Source: Pelomonas parva
GTDB taxonomy: Bacteria; Pseudomonadota; Gammaproteobacteria; Burkholderiales; Burkholderiaceae_C
Direction: 5' to 3'
Assembly (NCBI RefSeq): GCF_043555835.1
Contig: NZ_JBIGHV010000004.1
Span: 1-64,000, forward strand
DNA length: 64,000 nucleotides
Shown here: piece by piece, positions 1-8,512 of the stretch
How positions within the stretch are numbered: position 1 is the first letter of the stretch
Layout of the letters: every line of letters starts with the position of its first letter
Notes under the pieces: model-generated
Databases searched by the model: none
What the model was told of the DNA's origin: nothing
Seen by the model: only the letters and a program-made list of their open reading frames with translations
Made by a program: the position numbers and the translations under genes

Positions 1-290
1 CCGCTTTCAACCCGTCGCTTTCGCAATCAGTTGTCAGCAGCAAAGAGGCGAGATTTTGATCTGCTTTCGCAGCATCGTCAAGTACTTTGTTGAATTCTTT
101 TCGAACCCCTCTCAGCACACGACGAACTCAAAGCCCGCCCCAAGCTTTTCAGCTTGGCCCCACCAACTCCAATCACTCAACCCCTGCGGGTCGCGTTGTT
201 GTCATCAGCGAAGCCCACGACTGTAGCACAGGTTTCGTTGTCGATGCAAACATTCCTGCGTAAACCGTCGTGGACCAGGACGGAGGCCCG
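1..290. other. Non-coding left-edge region, lower GC
   Basis: No credible gene is seen. The composition is clearly more AT-rich than the rest of the window, with C/T-rich stretches and several TTTTCG-like runs. A perfect 7-bp inverted repeat (CCAAGCT / AGCTTGG, 4-nt TTTC loop) lies at 140-157. The texture resembles spacers I associate with rRNA, tRNA or translation-factor loci in Burkholderiales, but that is recollection and not shown here. It lies downstream of tctA. Confidence 0.5.
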
Positions 291-1802
291 TCAGGCTTCG
301 TCCTGGAAGGCCTCCTGGCGCTTGCTCTTGATGGAGGGCAGCATGACCACGACGATCATCAGCGCAGCGGCGATGAGCAGGCCAGCGGACAGGCCGCGCG
401 TCAGGAAGGTGCTCCAGTCACCTCGTGCCAGCAATAGCGCGCGGCGGAGGTTCTCTTCCATCATCGGCCCGAGGATGAAGCCGAGCAGCAATGGCGCAGG
501 TTCGCAACCCAGCTTGTAGAAGATGTAGCCCACCACCGCGAAGCCGGCCGTCAGGAAGACGTCGAAGTTGTTGTTGTTCAGCGAGTAGGTGCCTACGCAG
601 CAGAAGACGACGATGGCAGGGAACAGGAACCGGTAGGGCACCGTCAGCAGCTTGATCCAGATGCCGATCAGCGGCAGGTTCAGCACGATGAGCATCAGGT
701 TGCCGATCCACATCGACGCGATCAGGCCCCAGAACAGCTCGGGATTGCTGGTCATCACTTGGGGGCCGGGCTGAATGCCCTTGATGGTCATGGCGCCCAC
801 CATCAGCGCCATCACCGGGTTGGGCGGGATGCCCAGCGTCAGCATCGGAATGAAGCTGGTCTGCGCGCCGGCATTGTTCGCACTCTCCGGCCCAGCCACA
901 CCCTGGATCGCGCCCTTGCCAAATGGCACACGCGGGTTGCGGTTGATCTTCTTCTCGAGTGTGTACGCCGCGAACGACGCCAGCAGCGCGCCGCCGCCGG
1001 GCAACACACCGAGAACAGAACCCAGCGAAGTGCCACGCAGCACCGAAGGCCAAGCGTCCTTGAAGTCTTCGCGCGTCGGCCACAAGCCCTTGACCTCCTT
1101 GGTAAAGACCTCGCGCTGCTCAGCAGGCTGGCCGAGGTTGGCGATGATTTCCCCGAAGCCGAACACGCCCATGGCGATGACGACAAAGTTGATGCCATCG
1201 GTCATCTCGGGGATGTCGAAGGAGAACCGGGGGGTGCCGCTGATGACGTCGGTATTGATCTGACCGAGAAGCAGACCCAGCACGATCATTGCGATCGCCT
1301 TGAGCAACGAGCCCGAGGCCAGCACCACGGCGCCGACCAGACCCAGCACCATCAGCGAGAAGTACTCGGCCGAGCCGAACTTGAATGCCAGCTCCGTCAA
1401 CGGCGGCGCGAAGGCCGCGATGATGATGGTGCCAACGCAGCCGGCGAAGAAGCTGCCCAGGCCGGCCGCCGCAAGCGCAGCGCCGGCGCGGCCGCGGCGG
1501 GCCATCTGGTAGCCGTCGATGGCAGTGACGACCGAGCTGGACTCGCCCGGCACGTTGATCAGGATGGCCGTCGTCGAGCCGCCGTACTGGGCACCGTAAT
1601 AGATACCGGCCAGCATGATGAGTGCGGGCGTCGCGTCCAGCGCGTAGATGGACGGCAGCAGCATCGCGATGGTCGCGACGGGGCCGAGGCCGGGCAGCAC
1701 ACCGATCAGCGTGCCCAGCACGGTGCCAAAAAAGGCATACGCCAGGTTCTGCAGCGTGAGCGCGGTCTGGAAGCCGAGCGCGAGGTTGTTCAACAGATCC
1801 AT
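291..1802 (-). CDS. tctA: Tripartite tricarboxylate transporter, large membrane subunit TctA
   Basis: This is the large, roughly 12-helix subunit of a TTT secondary transporter, which imports carboxylates such as citrate together with TctB and a periplasmic TctC. The 503-residue length is typical. The conserved loop GVLPGLG is at residues 34-40, followed by the YYGAQYGGSTTAIL and NVPGE segments. A second, diverged copy of the glycine-rich loop (GVLPGGGALLASF) lies in the C-terminal half and is followed by GPESANNA, as in the family. The ATG at 1802 was chosen because it begins MDLLNNLALGF; the longer frame adds 25 non-family residues and runs into tctB. It lies just downstream of tctB on the same strand. 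No tctC is present nearby, so the substrate cannot be inferred. Confidence 0.95.
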   Translation of the reverse strand: MDLLNNLALGFQTALTLQNLAYAFFGTVLGTLIGVLPGLGPVATIAMLLPSIYALDATPALIMLAGIYYGAQYGGSTTAILINVPGESSSVVTAIDGYQMARRGRAGAALAAAGLGSFFAGCVGTIIIAAFAPPLTELAFKFGSAEYFSLMVLGLVGAVVLASGSLLKAIAMIVLGLLLGQINTDVISGTPRFSFDIPEMTDGINFVVIAMGVFGFGEIIANLGQPAEQREVFTKEVKGLWPTREDFKDAWPSVLRGTSLGSVLGVLPGGGALLASFAAYTLEKKINRNPRVPFGKGAIQGVAGPESANNAGAQTSFIPMLTLGIPPNPVMALMVGAMTIKGIQPGPQVMTSNPELFWGLIASMWIGNLMLIVLNLPLIGIWIKLLTVPYRFLFPAIVVFCCVGTYSLNNNNFDVFLTAGFAVVGYIFYKLGCEPAPLLLGFILGPMMEENLRRALLLARGDWSTFLTRGLSAGLLIAAALMIVVVMLPSIKSKRQEAFQDEA

Positions 1803-1813
1803 GTCGCTCGCCT

Positions 1814-2275
1814 TCAGCCGAAGTAGATGGGCCAGACCGGAAGGGTCAGGTTGAGGCCCTTGATGAACAGCGCCCAACTGCCGACGGTCAGCAACGTGCT
1901 GCTGATCAGCACGTCGCGCCAGTGGAACTCACTGCTCGCGAGGGACGACAGCAGGACGGTCAGCGGCAGCGTGCAGATCAGGCCCAGGCGCGGCAGCGCG
2001 AGACCGAAGACGACGATGGCCATGACGATGACGATCAACGGGCGCCAGGCAAAGGGGCCGACCGGATCACCGCCTTCAGACTCAAGCGTCAGCGCCTTGA
2101 ACAGCACGATCCCGCCGAGCAAGGCGAGCATGATGCCGAGGCCGAAGGGAAAGTAGCCTGGGCCGGGCCGCGCCGAGGTGCCGAAGGAATACTCCGTCGA
2201 ACCCCAGGCGAATGCCACGCCGACCACCAGAAACATCAAGCCGGACCAGAAGTCCCGCTGGCTCTTGATCTTCAT
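1814..2275 (-). CDS. tctB: Tripartite tricarboxylate transporter, small membrane subunit TctB
   Basis: This is the small four-helix subunit of the TTT transporter, 153 residues long. The N-terminal FWSGLMFLVVGVAFAWGS helix and the GPGYFP motif are characteristic of TctB. Three more hydrophobic segments follow, with LPRLGLICTLPL between helices. It is separated from tctA by 11 bp and surely co-transcribed with it. A tctC gene would normally lie upstream, but the neighbour is a PulE-type ATPase on the same strand, ending about 100 bp upstream. Confidence 0.93.
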   Translation of the reverse strand: MKIKSQRDFWSGLMFLVVGVAFAWGSTEYSFGTSARPGPGYFPFGLGIMLALLGGIVLFKALTLESEGGDPVGPFAWRPLIVIVMAIVVFGLALPRLGLICTLPLTVLLSSLASSEFHWRDVLISSTLLTVGSWALFIKGLNLTLPVWPIYFG

Positions 2276-2372
2276 CGCGTCTTGTCTCCATGGCGCCGCG
2301 AGACGGGCGCCGCTTGTCGACCGGAATTCTGTCAGCGCAGCCCAGCCGCCGCGCTGTGGATTACACGTACCG

Positions 2373-4172
2373 TCAGCCCTCCCAGGCGGGCGTGCTGCGC
2401 AGCACCTCTTCCACGGTGGTCACACCTTCGGCCACCTTCATCGCACCGGCCAGGCGCAGCGGGCGCAGGCCTTCCTGCACGGCCTGGCGGCGTAGCGATG
2501 GCAGGTCGCCGAGAGCCGTCTTGACGCCCTCCGTCACCGTCAGCAACTCATACAGGCCGGCGCGACCGCGGAAGCCCGTGTTGCGGCACTCCAGGCAACC
2601 AACCGGCTTGTAGGGCTTGACGCCGCCGCCCAGGCGCCAGTGCTTGACCAGATCGTTGAGGCTCTCGCGCGTGACGAGCGGGTCGGGCTGCTTGCAATGC
2701 GGACACAGCGTGCGCACGAGGCGCTGCGCCAGCACGCCGATGATGGTGGCGCTGAGCAAATAGCTCGGCACGCCGAGGTCCAGCAGGCGCGTGATGGCCG
2801 AAACGGAGTCGTTGGTGTGCAGCGTGCTGAAGACCAGGTGACCCGTCAGCGACGCCTGGATGGCCATCTCGGCTGTCTCCAGGTCGCGGATCTCGCCGAC
2901 CATGATGATGTCCGGGTCCTGCCGCATCAACGCGCGCAGGCCCTCGGCGAAGCCGAAGTCGAGCTGGTTCTGCACCTGGGTCTGGTTGAAGGCCGGCTCG
3001 ATCATCTCGATCGGGTCTTCGATGGTCGTGACGTTGACCTCGTCGGTGGCCAGGCGCTTGAGCGTGGAATACAGCGTCGTCGTCTTGCCGCTGCCGGTCG
3101 GGCCGGTGACGAGGATGATGCCGTGCGGCTGCTTGACCAGACTCTCCCAGCGGTCCGAGTCGTGCTGGCCGAAGCCCAGCGAGGCCAGGTCCTTGACCGC
3201 CGTGTCGGGGTCGAAGATGCGCATGACCATCTTCTCGCCGAAGGCGGTGGGCAACGTCGACAGCCGCATTTCGACTTCGTCGCCGCTCGGGTTGCGCGTC
3301 TTGATGCGGCCGTCCAGCGGGCGGCGCTTCTCGACGACGTCCATGCGGCCCAGCAACTTGATGCGCGAGGTCATCGCTGCCATCACGGTGGGCGGCAGTT
3401 GGTAGACCGTGTGCAGCACGCCGTCGATGCGGAAGCGGATGACACCCATCTCGCGGCGCGGCTCCAGGTGGATGTCCGACGCGCGCTGGTCGAACGCGTA
3501 TTGCCACAGCCAGTCGACGACCTGCACGACACCCTGGTCGTTGGCGTCGAGCTGCTTGTTCGTCCGGCCCAGTTCGACCAGTTGCTCGAAGCTCGCCACC
3601 TGGCTCTGCTCGCCGGCCTTGGTGGCGGCGCGGACCGAGCGGGCCAGCGTGAAGAACTCGGTCGTGTAGCGGGCGATGTCCAGCGGGTTGGCGATGACCA
3701 GCTTGACCGGCTTGCGCACGTGCGACTCGATCTGCGCCACCCAGCCGATGTCGAAGGGCTCGGACGTGGCGATGGTCACGTCGTTGATGCCGAACTGCAC
3801 CGGCAGGCAGCGCTTGGCCTCGGCATAGCCGATGGACATCACGTCGCCCACTCGGCCCACATCGACCTTGAGCGGGTCGATGCGCAGATAGGGCAGGCCC
3901 GTGCGAATGGCCAGCCACTCCGACAGCGCATCGATGTCAAGCGGCTTGCCTGTCGCCAAGTGCACAAGGCTGGCGTGGCCCAGGCGCACCAGCGGATGCA
4001 GCGAGCTGTCGCCGGCGCCCAGTCGCTGCTCGGTGCGCTGAGCCTGGGCCTCGTCGATGAGCCCGTCCTTCAGCAGCCACTTCAGCAGCTGTCGCCACTC
4101 CAGGCGGCCCTCGGTCTTGGCGGACGACGCGGCGGACGTGGACGCCGGCTTGGGCTTGGGCTGGGTTGTCAT
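2373..4172 (-). CDS. GspE/PulE-family secretion or pilus assembly ATPase
   Basis: This is a cytoplasmic hexameric ATPase of the type II secretion/type IV pilus class, 599 residues. The N-terminal part (about 30-180) looks like the GspE/MshE N-terminal domain. Seen directly: ASDIHLEP at 231-238 (Asp box), Walker A GPTGSGKT at 357-364, Walker B around 420-428 (DIIMVGEIR), the His box HLVFSTLHTND near 445, and a tetracysteine zinc site at Cys490, 493, 526 and 529. The ATG at 4172 starts MTTQPKPKP, a low-complexity leader; the longer frame adds 81 residues overlapping the next gene and was discarded. It is 10 bp downstream of the spermidine-synthase-like gene. No pilin, secretin or platform protein is adjacent, so which machine it powers is unknown. 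Confidence 0.92.
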   Translation of the reverse strand: MTTQPKPKPASTSAASSAKTEGRLEWRQLLKWLLKDGLIDEAQAQRTEQRLGAGDSSLHPLVRLGHASLVHLATGKPLDIDALSEWLAIRTGLPYLRIDPLKVDVGRVGDVMSIGYAEAKRCLPVQFGINDVTIATSEPFDIGWVAQIESHVRKPVKLVIANPLDIARYTTEFFTLARSVRAATKAGEQSQVASFEQLVELGRTNKQLDANDQGVVQVVDWLWQYAFDQRASDIHLEPRREMGVIRFRIDGVLHTVYQLPPTVMAAMTSRIKLLGRMDVVEKRRPLDGRIKTRNPSGDEVEMRLSTLPTAFGEKMVMRIFDPDTAVKDLASLGFGQHDSDRWESLVKQPHGIILVTGPTGSGKTTTLYSTLKRLATDEVNVTTIEDPIEMIEPAFNQTQVQNQLDFGFAEGLRALMRQDPDIIMVGEIRDLETAEMAIQASLTGHLVFSTLHTNDSVSAITRLLDLGVPSYLLSATIIGVLAQRLVRTLCPHCKQPDPLVTRESLNDLVKHWRLGGGVKPYKPVGCLECRNTGFRGRAGLYELLTVTEGVKTALGDLPSLRRQAVQEGLRPLRLAGAMKVAEGVTTVEEVLRSTPAWEG

Positions 4173-4182
4173 CTTGTCGGGC

Positions 4183-4956
4183 TCAAAGCGCTTGGAGGAT
4201 GCTCGTCGGCAGCGGCCGCACCAGATGAAGCCACTTGCGGGCCGGCAGCTTGAAACGCGATTCGATCGTAGCCGCGCGTTGCTCCAGCACCTCGCGGTGC
4301 GGCACCTGCACGCCACGCGCCGCGACCACGACGGTGTTGCCCTCCTTCGTCGGCGCCAGGCTCCAGACCTGGCTGGACCCGAAGACCCGGGCGATGCGCT
4401 GCGCACTGCGCGCAAAGCTGGCGCTGCGACCGAAGAGGTTGACCGTCATCAGCCCGCCTTCGGCCAGCACGCCTCGGCAAGCGGCGTAGAAGGCCTCGTC
4501 GTCCAGCACCGGCGAAGCGGCCTCGTGGTCGTAGAGGTCGACGTTGAGCACGTCCGCCGTCTGCAGGTTGGAGCCGTCGTTGACCCAGCGCGCGGCGTCC
4601 TCGTTGACGACCTTGAACCGCGCATCGTCGGCCGGCAGCCGGAACCACTGCCGGCAGGCGGCGATGACCTCGGGGTTGATCTCAACGGCCGTCGTCTGCA
4701 TCTTCAGCTGGCCATGGCAGAAGCGCGTCAGCGCCGCCGCGCCCAGGCCCAGCTGCACCGCATGGCCTTCGCTAAGGGTGGCGGGGTCCCGCCACAGCAT
4801 CCAGGCGCACATGTGCTGGATGTATTCAAGTTCGAGCTGGTCGGGCTTGCGGATGCGCATCGCGCCCTGGACCCAGATCGAGTCCAGATGCAGGTAGCGC
4901 ACGCCGTCGAATTCGCTCAGCGTGGCTGGGCCCCAGGGTGGTGTCTTGGCTTTCAT
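4183..4956 (-). CDS. Spermidine-synthase-like protein (class I methyltransferase fold)
   Basis: This 257-residue protein has the Rossmann fold of polyamine aminopropyltransferases. LGLGAAAL at 69-76 is the nucleotide-binding glycine loop, AVEINPEV at 90-97 carries the acidic residue that binds the cofactor ribose, and NVDLYDHEA around 138-146 is the post-beta4 acidic motif. The N-terminal beta domain is short. A full polyamine synthase would show a clearer GGGDG loop, and here it is GLGAA, so true aminopropyltransferase activity is uncertain. It is probably co-transcribed with the PulE-type ATPase, but I see no functional link. Confidence 0.8.
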   Translation of the reverse strand: MKAKTPPWGPATLSEFDGVRYLHLDSIWVQGAMRIRKPDQLELEYIQHMCAWMLWRDPATLSEGHAVQLGLGAAALTRFCHGQLKMQTTAVEINPEVIAACRQWFRLPADDARFKVVNEDAARWVNDGSNLQTADVLNVDLYDHEAASPVLDDEAFYAACRGVLAEGGLMTVNLFGRSASFARSAQRIARVFGSSQVWSLAPTKEGNTVVVAARGVQVPHREVLEQRAATIESRFKLPARKWLHLVRPLPTSILQAL

Positions 4957-4968
4957 TGGCGCAGCATC

Positions 4969-5511
4969 CTAGGCCACGCGTCCTTCGCACGGCAGGTAAA
5001 GCTGCAGTGCCGCGCGCCAGGCGTCGGTCTTGGCGGCCAGGCTCAACCCGGCATGCGCCGGGCTGGTGGAGGGCAGGCGCAGCACGGGCAACGCCGAGTC
5101 GCCCAGCGCCAGCAGCGTCTGCCTGTGCGCCAACGCGCCGTTGCAGGCGATGGCACGCAGGCACGGCAGACGGGTGACGAGGTCGCGCAAGTCGCTGGGC
5201 TCGGCGGCCTCGATGGCCGTGTCCAGGCTGCCCTCGCGCCGGCAGGCCGCCACAGCGTCCCACAGCGCAACGCGGTGGCGGCGCAGCGTCTGCAGGCGCT
5301 CGGCATAAGGCCGTGCGATCAGGTCGGGCTCGTCGAGCAGCGCGCCCATGACCGGCCAGAAGGCATTGCGCGGATGCGCGTAGTACTGCGCCGCCTGCAG
5401 CGAGGCCGCGCCGGGGAAGCTGCCCAGCACCAGCAGGCGGGCCTGCGCGTCAAACACCGGCGCGAGGCCGACAAGACGCTCAATTTCGGGGTTTGGAGGC
5501 TTGGCAAACAC
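4969..5511 (-). CDS. DNA-deoxyinosine (hypoxanthine) glycosylase, UDG superfamily
   Basis: A base-excision repair enzyme of the uracil-DNA glycosylase superfamily. LGSFPG near residue 29 followed by QYYAHPRNAFW near 42-52 matches the family acting on deoxyinosine and related deaminated bases; the C-terminal LPSTSPAHAG is the second active-site loop. The start is uncertain. An ATG at 5601 would add 30 residues but overlaps the divergent mscS start, so I prefer the GTG at 5511, which gives 180 residues. No clear ribosome site precedes it. It sits 12 bp downstream of the start of the spermidine-synthase-like gene. Family-level assignment is firm; substrate preference is inferred. Confidence 0.82.
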   Translation of the reverse strand: MFAKPPNPEIERLVGLAPVFDAQARLLVLGSFPGAASLQAAQYYAHPRNAFWPVMGALLDEPDLIARPYAERLQTLRRHRVALWDAVAACRREGSLDTAIEAAEPSDLRDLVTRLPCLRAIACNGALAHRQTLLALGDSALPVLRLPSTSPAHAGLSLAAKTDAWRAALQLYLPCEGRVA

Positions 5512-5559
5512 GGTCGGTGGCTGCGACGATGCGCGGCTTTTCAAAGGGAGTGACTCGAC

Positions 5560-6378
5560 ATGTTGAACACGGAAGCCATCTGGCTGTTTCTCAGCACGCA
5601 AGGCGCAGACTTCGGCCTGAAGATTCTCGCGGCCATCGCCGCCTGGGTCCTGGGCCGCTGGCTCATTTCAATCGCGCTGCGCGTTTTCTCCGCAGCGCTG
5701 GAACGCGGCAAGCGCATCGACTCGACGCTGGCGACCTACCTGCGGTCCATCCTCGGCGTGCTGCTGAACCTCGTCCTCATCCTCGCGATCCTGGACATCT
5801 TCGGCGTCAAGACCACCTCCTTCGCCGCGCTGCTGGCCGGCGCGGGCCTGGCCATCGGCACGGCCTGGGGCGGATTGCTGACGCATTTTGCGGCCGGCGT
5901 CTTCATGCAGGTGCTGCGGCCCTTCAAGGTCGGTGACTTCGTGCAGGCCGGCGGCGTGACCGGCACCGTCACGGAGATCGGCCTGTTCGGCACGACGATC
6001 AACACGCCGGACAACGTGCACACGCTGGTGGGCAACAACACCATCTTCGGCGGCGCCATCCAGAACTATTCGACGCTGGCCTTCCGCCGCGTCGACTGCC
6101 TGGCCAAGGTCGCCAACAGCGTGGACCCGCTGGACGCCATCGCGCGGCTGCGCCCGGCCATCGCGGCGATCCCGAACGTTCTGGACAAACCGGCGCCAGA
6201 CATCGAGATCCTGCAGTTCACGCCCGAAGGCCCGCTGCTGTGCGTGCGGCCCTACTGCCATACGGACCATTACTGGCAGGTCTACTTCGACACGCACAAG
6301 GCCGTCGTGGCCACCTTCGGCGCGGCCGGCTACCCGGTGCCGGAGACGCCGATCGCACCTCGCAATCGCGAGGGTTGA
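5560..6378 (+). CDS. MscS-family mechanosensitive channel
   Basis: A small-conductance mechanosensitive channel of 272 residues that releases solutes on hypo-osmotic shock from the inner membrane. There are three membrane segments: about 18-42, 60-82 and the pore helix 85-118. The pore helix shows the MscS pattern of small residues (AGAGLAIGTAWGGLLTHFA). The beta-domain motif RPFKVGDFVQAGGVTGTV follows at 120-137, then IGLFGTTINTPDN and the alpha/beta cytoplasmic vestibule. An AGGGAG ribosome site precedes the ATG at 5560. Length matches E. coli MscS (286). It is transcribed divergently from the DNA glycosylase. Confidence 0.94.
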   Translation: MLNTEAIWLFLSTQGADFGLKILAAIAAWVLGRWLISIALRVFSAALERGKRIDSTLATYLRSILGVLLNLVLILAILDIFGVKTTSFAALLAGAGLAIGTAWGGLLTHFAAGVFMQVLRPFKVGDFVQAGGVTGTVTEIGLFGTTINTPDNVHTLVGNNTIFGGAIQNYSTLAFRRVDCLAKVANSVDPLDAIARLRPAIAAIPNVLDKPAPDIEILQFTPEGPLLCVRPYCHTDHYWQVYFDTHKAVVATFGAAGYPVPETPIAPRNREG

Positions 6379-6384
6379 TGCCCC

Positions 6385-7200
6385 GTGGCTGACCTGATCG
6401 CCCGCATCGCCGGCCTGTGGCGCTACCCCGTCAAGTCCTGCGCCGGCGAGGCGGTCGACACGCTGCAACTCGACGCCGATGGCTGGCCTGTGGGTGACCG
6501 GGGCTGGGGCATCGTCGATGCGGGCGGCGAGCTGACGTGGATGGGCGCCCATCCGCAGCTTGCCCTCGTCCATGCGCGGCTTGCCGGCCCGGACCTGGAG
6601 CTGCAAGCCTTGGGGCGCTCGCTGACCGTGCCGGGCGACGGTGGCGACAGGTTGGAAGTGCGCGGCTGGAATGGCGAGCGGCAGGACTTCGATGTCCTGC
6701 AAGCCTGGGACGCCGGCGAAGACGCTGCCGCGCTGCTGCATGCCACTACAGGCGAGCGGCTGCGGCTCGTGCGCTTGAGCATCGAGGCCCAGCGCCGGCC
6801 TATCCTGAATGCGCTGCATGTCGTCGGCAACGGCTCGCTGCAGGCCTGGCAGGAGGCGCTCGCACGTCCGCTGGACGGGCTTGCACAGCGCGCGCGCCCG
6901 AACCTGCTGCTTCGCGCGGAAGACGGCGGCGAGCTACCACCCTTCATCGAAGACCTCGTGACCGAGGTTCGCATCGGCGCGTTGACGTTGCGCCGCACGA
7001 CGGTCTGCGTCCGCTGCGTCGTGCCGACGGTGGACCCGGCCAGCGGCAAGGCGCAACCATTCGCTCTCGACGCGCTGACCCAGCTGAGCGCCGAACGTGT
7101 GCCCGGCGCGCCAGTGCAGTTCGGTATCTATGCGCACGGCAGCGGCGCCGGGCGACTCGACGTGGGTGCCTGCGTGGAGCTGACGCTTGATTTCACTTGA
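6385..7200 (+). CDS. MOSC domain protein with MOSC N-terminal beta-barrel
   Basis: A 271-residue protein of the YcbX/mARC-like class. The N-terminal beta-barrel begins with IAGLWRYPVKSCAGE, typical of these proteins, and the C-terminal MOSC domain contains RCVVPTVDPASGK at about residues 208-220, including the conserved cysteine that ligates the molybdenum cofactor. Family members reduce N-hydroxylated bases and similar compounds. The start is a GTG at 6385, six bases after the mscS stop; the ATG at 6378 is out of frame and stops after four codons. It is probably co-transcribed with mscS. No ferredoxin domain is fused at the C-terminus, so an external electron donor would be needed. Confidence 0.9.
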   Translation: MADLIARIAGLWRYPVKSCAGEAVDTLQLDADGWPVGDRGWGIVDAGGELTWMGAHPQLALVHARLAGPDLELQALGRSLTVPGDGGDRLEVRGWNGERQDFDVLQAWDAGEDAAALLHATTGERLRLVRLSIEAQRRPILNALHVVGNGSLQAWQEALARPLDGLAQRARPNLLLRAEDGGELPPFIEDLVTEVRIGALTLRRTTVCVRCVVPTVDPASGKAQPFALDALTQLSAERVPGAPVQFGIYAHGSGAGRLDVGACVELTLDFT

Positions 7201-7220
7201 ACCTGATGACTCGACAACCC

Positions 7221-7559
7221 ATGAAACAACTGCTTCTGCTCACCACGCTCTGCGCCACGCTGGCGTGCCAGGCGGCCGAACCTGCTAGCCCGGTGGCCGC
7301 AGCCGGGAAGGAGACCCGAAGCCGCTGCCCGACCCTGCCAAGACTCAATTTTGCAAAGATGCCCAGCGGCAACCTGAGCTTTGTCGTGCGCTTCCTGATC
7401 AAGGCGGATGGCAGCGTCGAGAACGTGCGCATTGAGGGCAAGCGCGCCAAGGACATCAAGCGCATCGTCATGGACGCTTTCAACGGCTATCGCTGCCTGC
7501 CCGGCGAGGCCGATCAGGAATCCACGATGACATTCGGCGTCAAGGAGACCAGCTACTAG
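7221..7559 (+). CDS. Small secreted protein with TonB C-terminal-like fold
   Basis: A 112-residue exported protein. The signal peptide is MKQLLLLTTLCATLACQA, with a likely cleavage before AEPASP; a weak lipobox around the cysteine is possible. The mature part contains LSFVVRFLIKADGSVENVRIEG and a region ending in a Tyr-Arg-Cys, resembling the TonB C-terminal (energy transducer) domain with two cysteines that could form a disulfide. There is no N-terminal membrane anchor plus Pro-rich spacer, so it is not a normal TonB. The ATG at 7221 was chosen over an upstream TTG because it begins the signal peptide. Its 3' end overlaps the convergent tatD by 20 bp. Confidence 0.75.
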   Translation: MKQLLLLTTLCATLACQAAEPASPVAAAGKETRSRCPTLPRLNFAKMPSGNLSFVVRFLIKADGSVENVRIEGKRAKDIKRIVMDAFNGYRCLPGEADQESTMTFGVKETSY

Positions 7560-8364
7560 CCAGCCTGGGCAAGGCGGCAAGCGCGTTGGCCGACGTGATC
7601 GCTGCGGTCTTCTTGGCCGACCAGCCACGCAGCTCGCCCAGGCTCTCGGCAATGCGCGGCAGTTCTGCCGGCTCGTTGCGCCCCTGGCCCGCATCGGCCT
7701 CGCGCTCTGCAGCGGTCTTGTAGAGCCAATGCGGCGGGATGTCCGGCGCGTCCGTCTCCATGACCAGCGCGGTCTCCGGCACGATGGTCGCGATACGGCG
7801 GATCTGCAGCGAGCGCTCGAAGGTCAGCGTGCCGCCGAAGCCCAACTTGAAGCCCAGGTCAATGAAGGCCAGCGCCTGCTGTTCGCTGCCGTTGAAGGCG
7901 TGGGCGATGCCGCCATGCGTGAAGCCCACACGGCGCAGGCCGGCCAGCAGCTTGTCGGCGCTGCGGCGCACATGCAGCAGCACCGGCAGGCCAAACCGCT
8001 TGGCGAGCTTGAGCTGCTCGACGTAGAAGTGCTGTTGGGTGTCGGGATCGATGCCTGGCACGAAGAAGTCAAGGCCGATCTCGCCCACGGCGACGAGGCG
8101 CGGGTCGATGTGATGCGTTTCCAGCGCTTCGGCCAGCTTGTCGAGATCACCCTCGGCGGCGCGCATCACACACAGCGGATGAATCCCCAGCGCGTAGGCA
8201 AAACCATGCTCGATGGCCAGCAGGCGTACCGTGTCGAGGTTGGCTACAGCGACGGCCGGAATGACGATCTGCGTGACGCCCGCAGCCCTGGCGCGGGCCA
8301 CGACCGCGTCACGGTCGGCATCGAATTCGGACGCATCGAGGTGGCAGTGGGTGTCGATCCACAT
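7540..8364 (-). CDS. tatD: TatD-family metal-dependent hydrolase/DNase
   Basis: A 274-residue TIM-barrel amidohydrolase of the TatD/YcfH/YjjV group, linked to 3'-5' DNA exonuclease and quality-control roles. The metal ligands are in place: His6 and His8 in DTHCHLD, Glu95 in GEIGLDF, His131 in LLHVRR, His155 in IAHAFNG and Asp205 in METDAP. It is the last gene of a minus-strand run (lolC-lolD-purU-small ORF-tatD) and its ATG lies two bases from the stop of the preceding small gene. The C-terminal end overlaps the convergent secreted-protein gene. Confidence 0.94.
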   Translation of the reverse strand: MWIDTHCHLDASEFDADRDAVVARARAAGVTQIVIPAVAVANLDTVRLLAIEHGFAYALGIHPLCVMRAAEGDLDKLAEALETHHIDPRLVAVGEIGLDFFVPGIDPDTQQHFYVEQLKLAKRFGLPVLLHVRRSADKLLAGLRRVGFTHGGIAHAFNGSEQQALAFIDLGFKLGFGGTLTFERSLQIRRIATIVPETALVMETDAPDIPPHWLYKTAAEREADAGQGRNEPAELPRIAESLGELRGWSAKKTAAITSANALAALPRLASSWSP

Positions 8365-8366
8365 TG

Positions 8367-8507
8367 CTAAAGCTCACAGGCGCGTTGCTCTGCGAGCCAT
8401 CGCCCACCGGCATCAAGACAGCGATCTTGCTGCACCCAGCTCCACAACAAGTACCCGCCCACGACGGCTGCCAAGGCGAAGGCGAGCGCGACAAGGCGGG
8501 CACGCAA
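8367..8507 (-). CDS. Small single-pass membrane protein, uncharacterised
   Basis: A short frame of about 46 codons between purU and tatD. One strong hydrophobic segment (LVALAFALAAVVGGYLLWSWV) is followed by a small polar tail with the pattern CLDAGGRW...ACE, a paired-cysteine motif I recognise from short proteobacterial hypothetical proteins. The most likely start is TTG at 8507, five bases after the purU stop; no ATG or GTG is well placed. The stop is two bases before the tatD start, so the frame fills the purU-tatD gap exactly. That spacing and the motif argue for a real gene. Function is unknown. Confidence 0.6.
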   Translation of the reverse strand: MRARLVALAFALAAVVGGYLLWSWVQQDRCLDAGGRWLAEQRACEL

Positions 8508-8512
8508 GGGGT

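Noticed and set aside
2292..2311. GGCGCC inverted repeat between pulE-type gene and tctB as a terminator
   Set aside because: Only 6 bp of stem and no T-run; in GC-rich DNA this occurs by chance.
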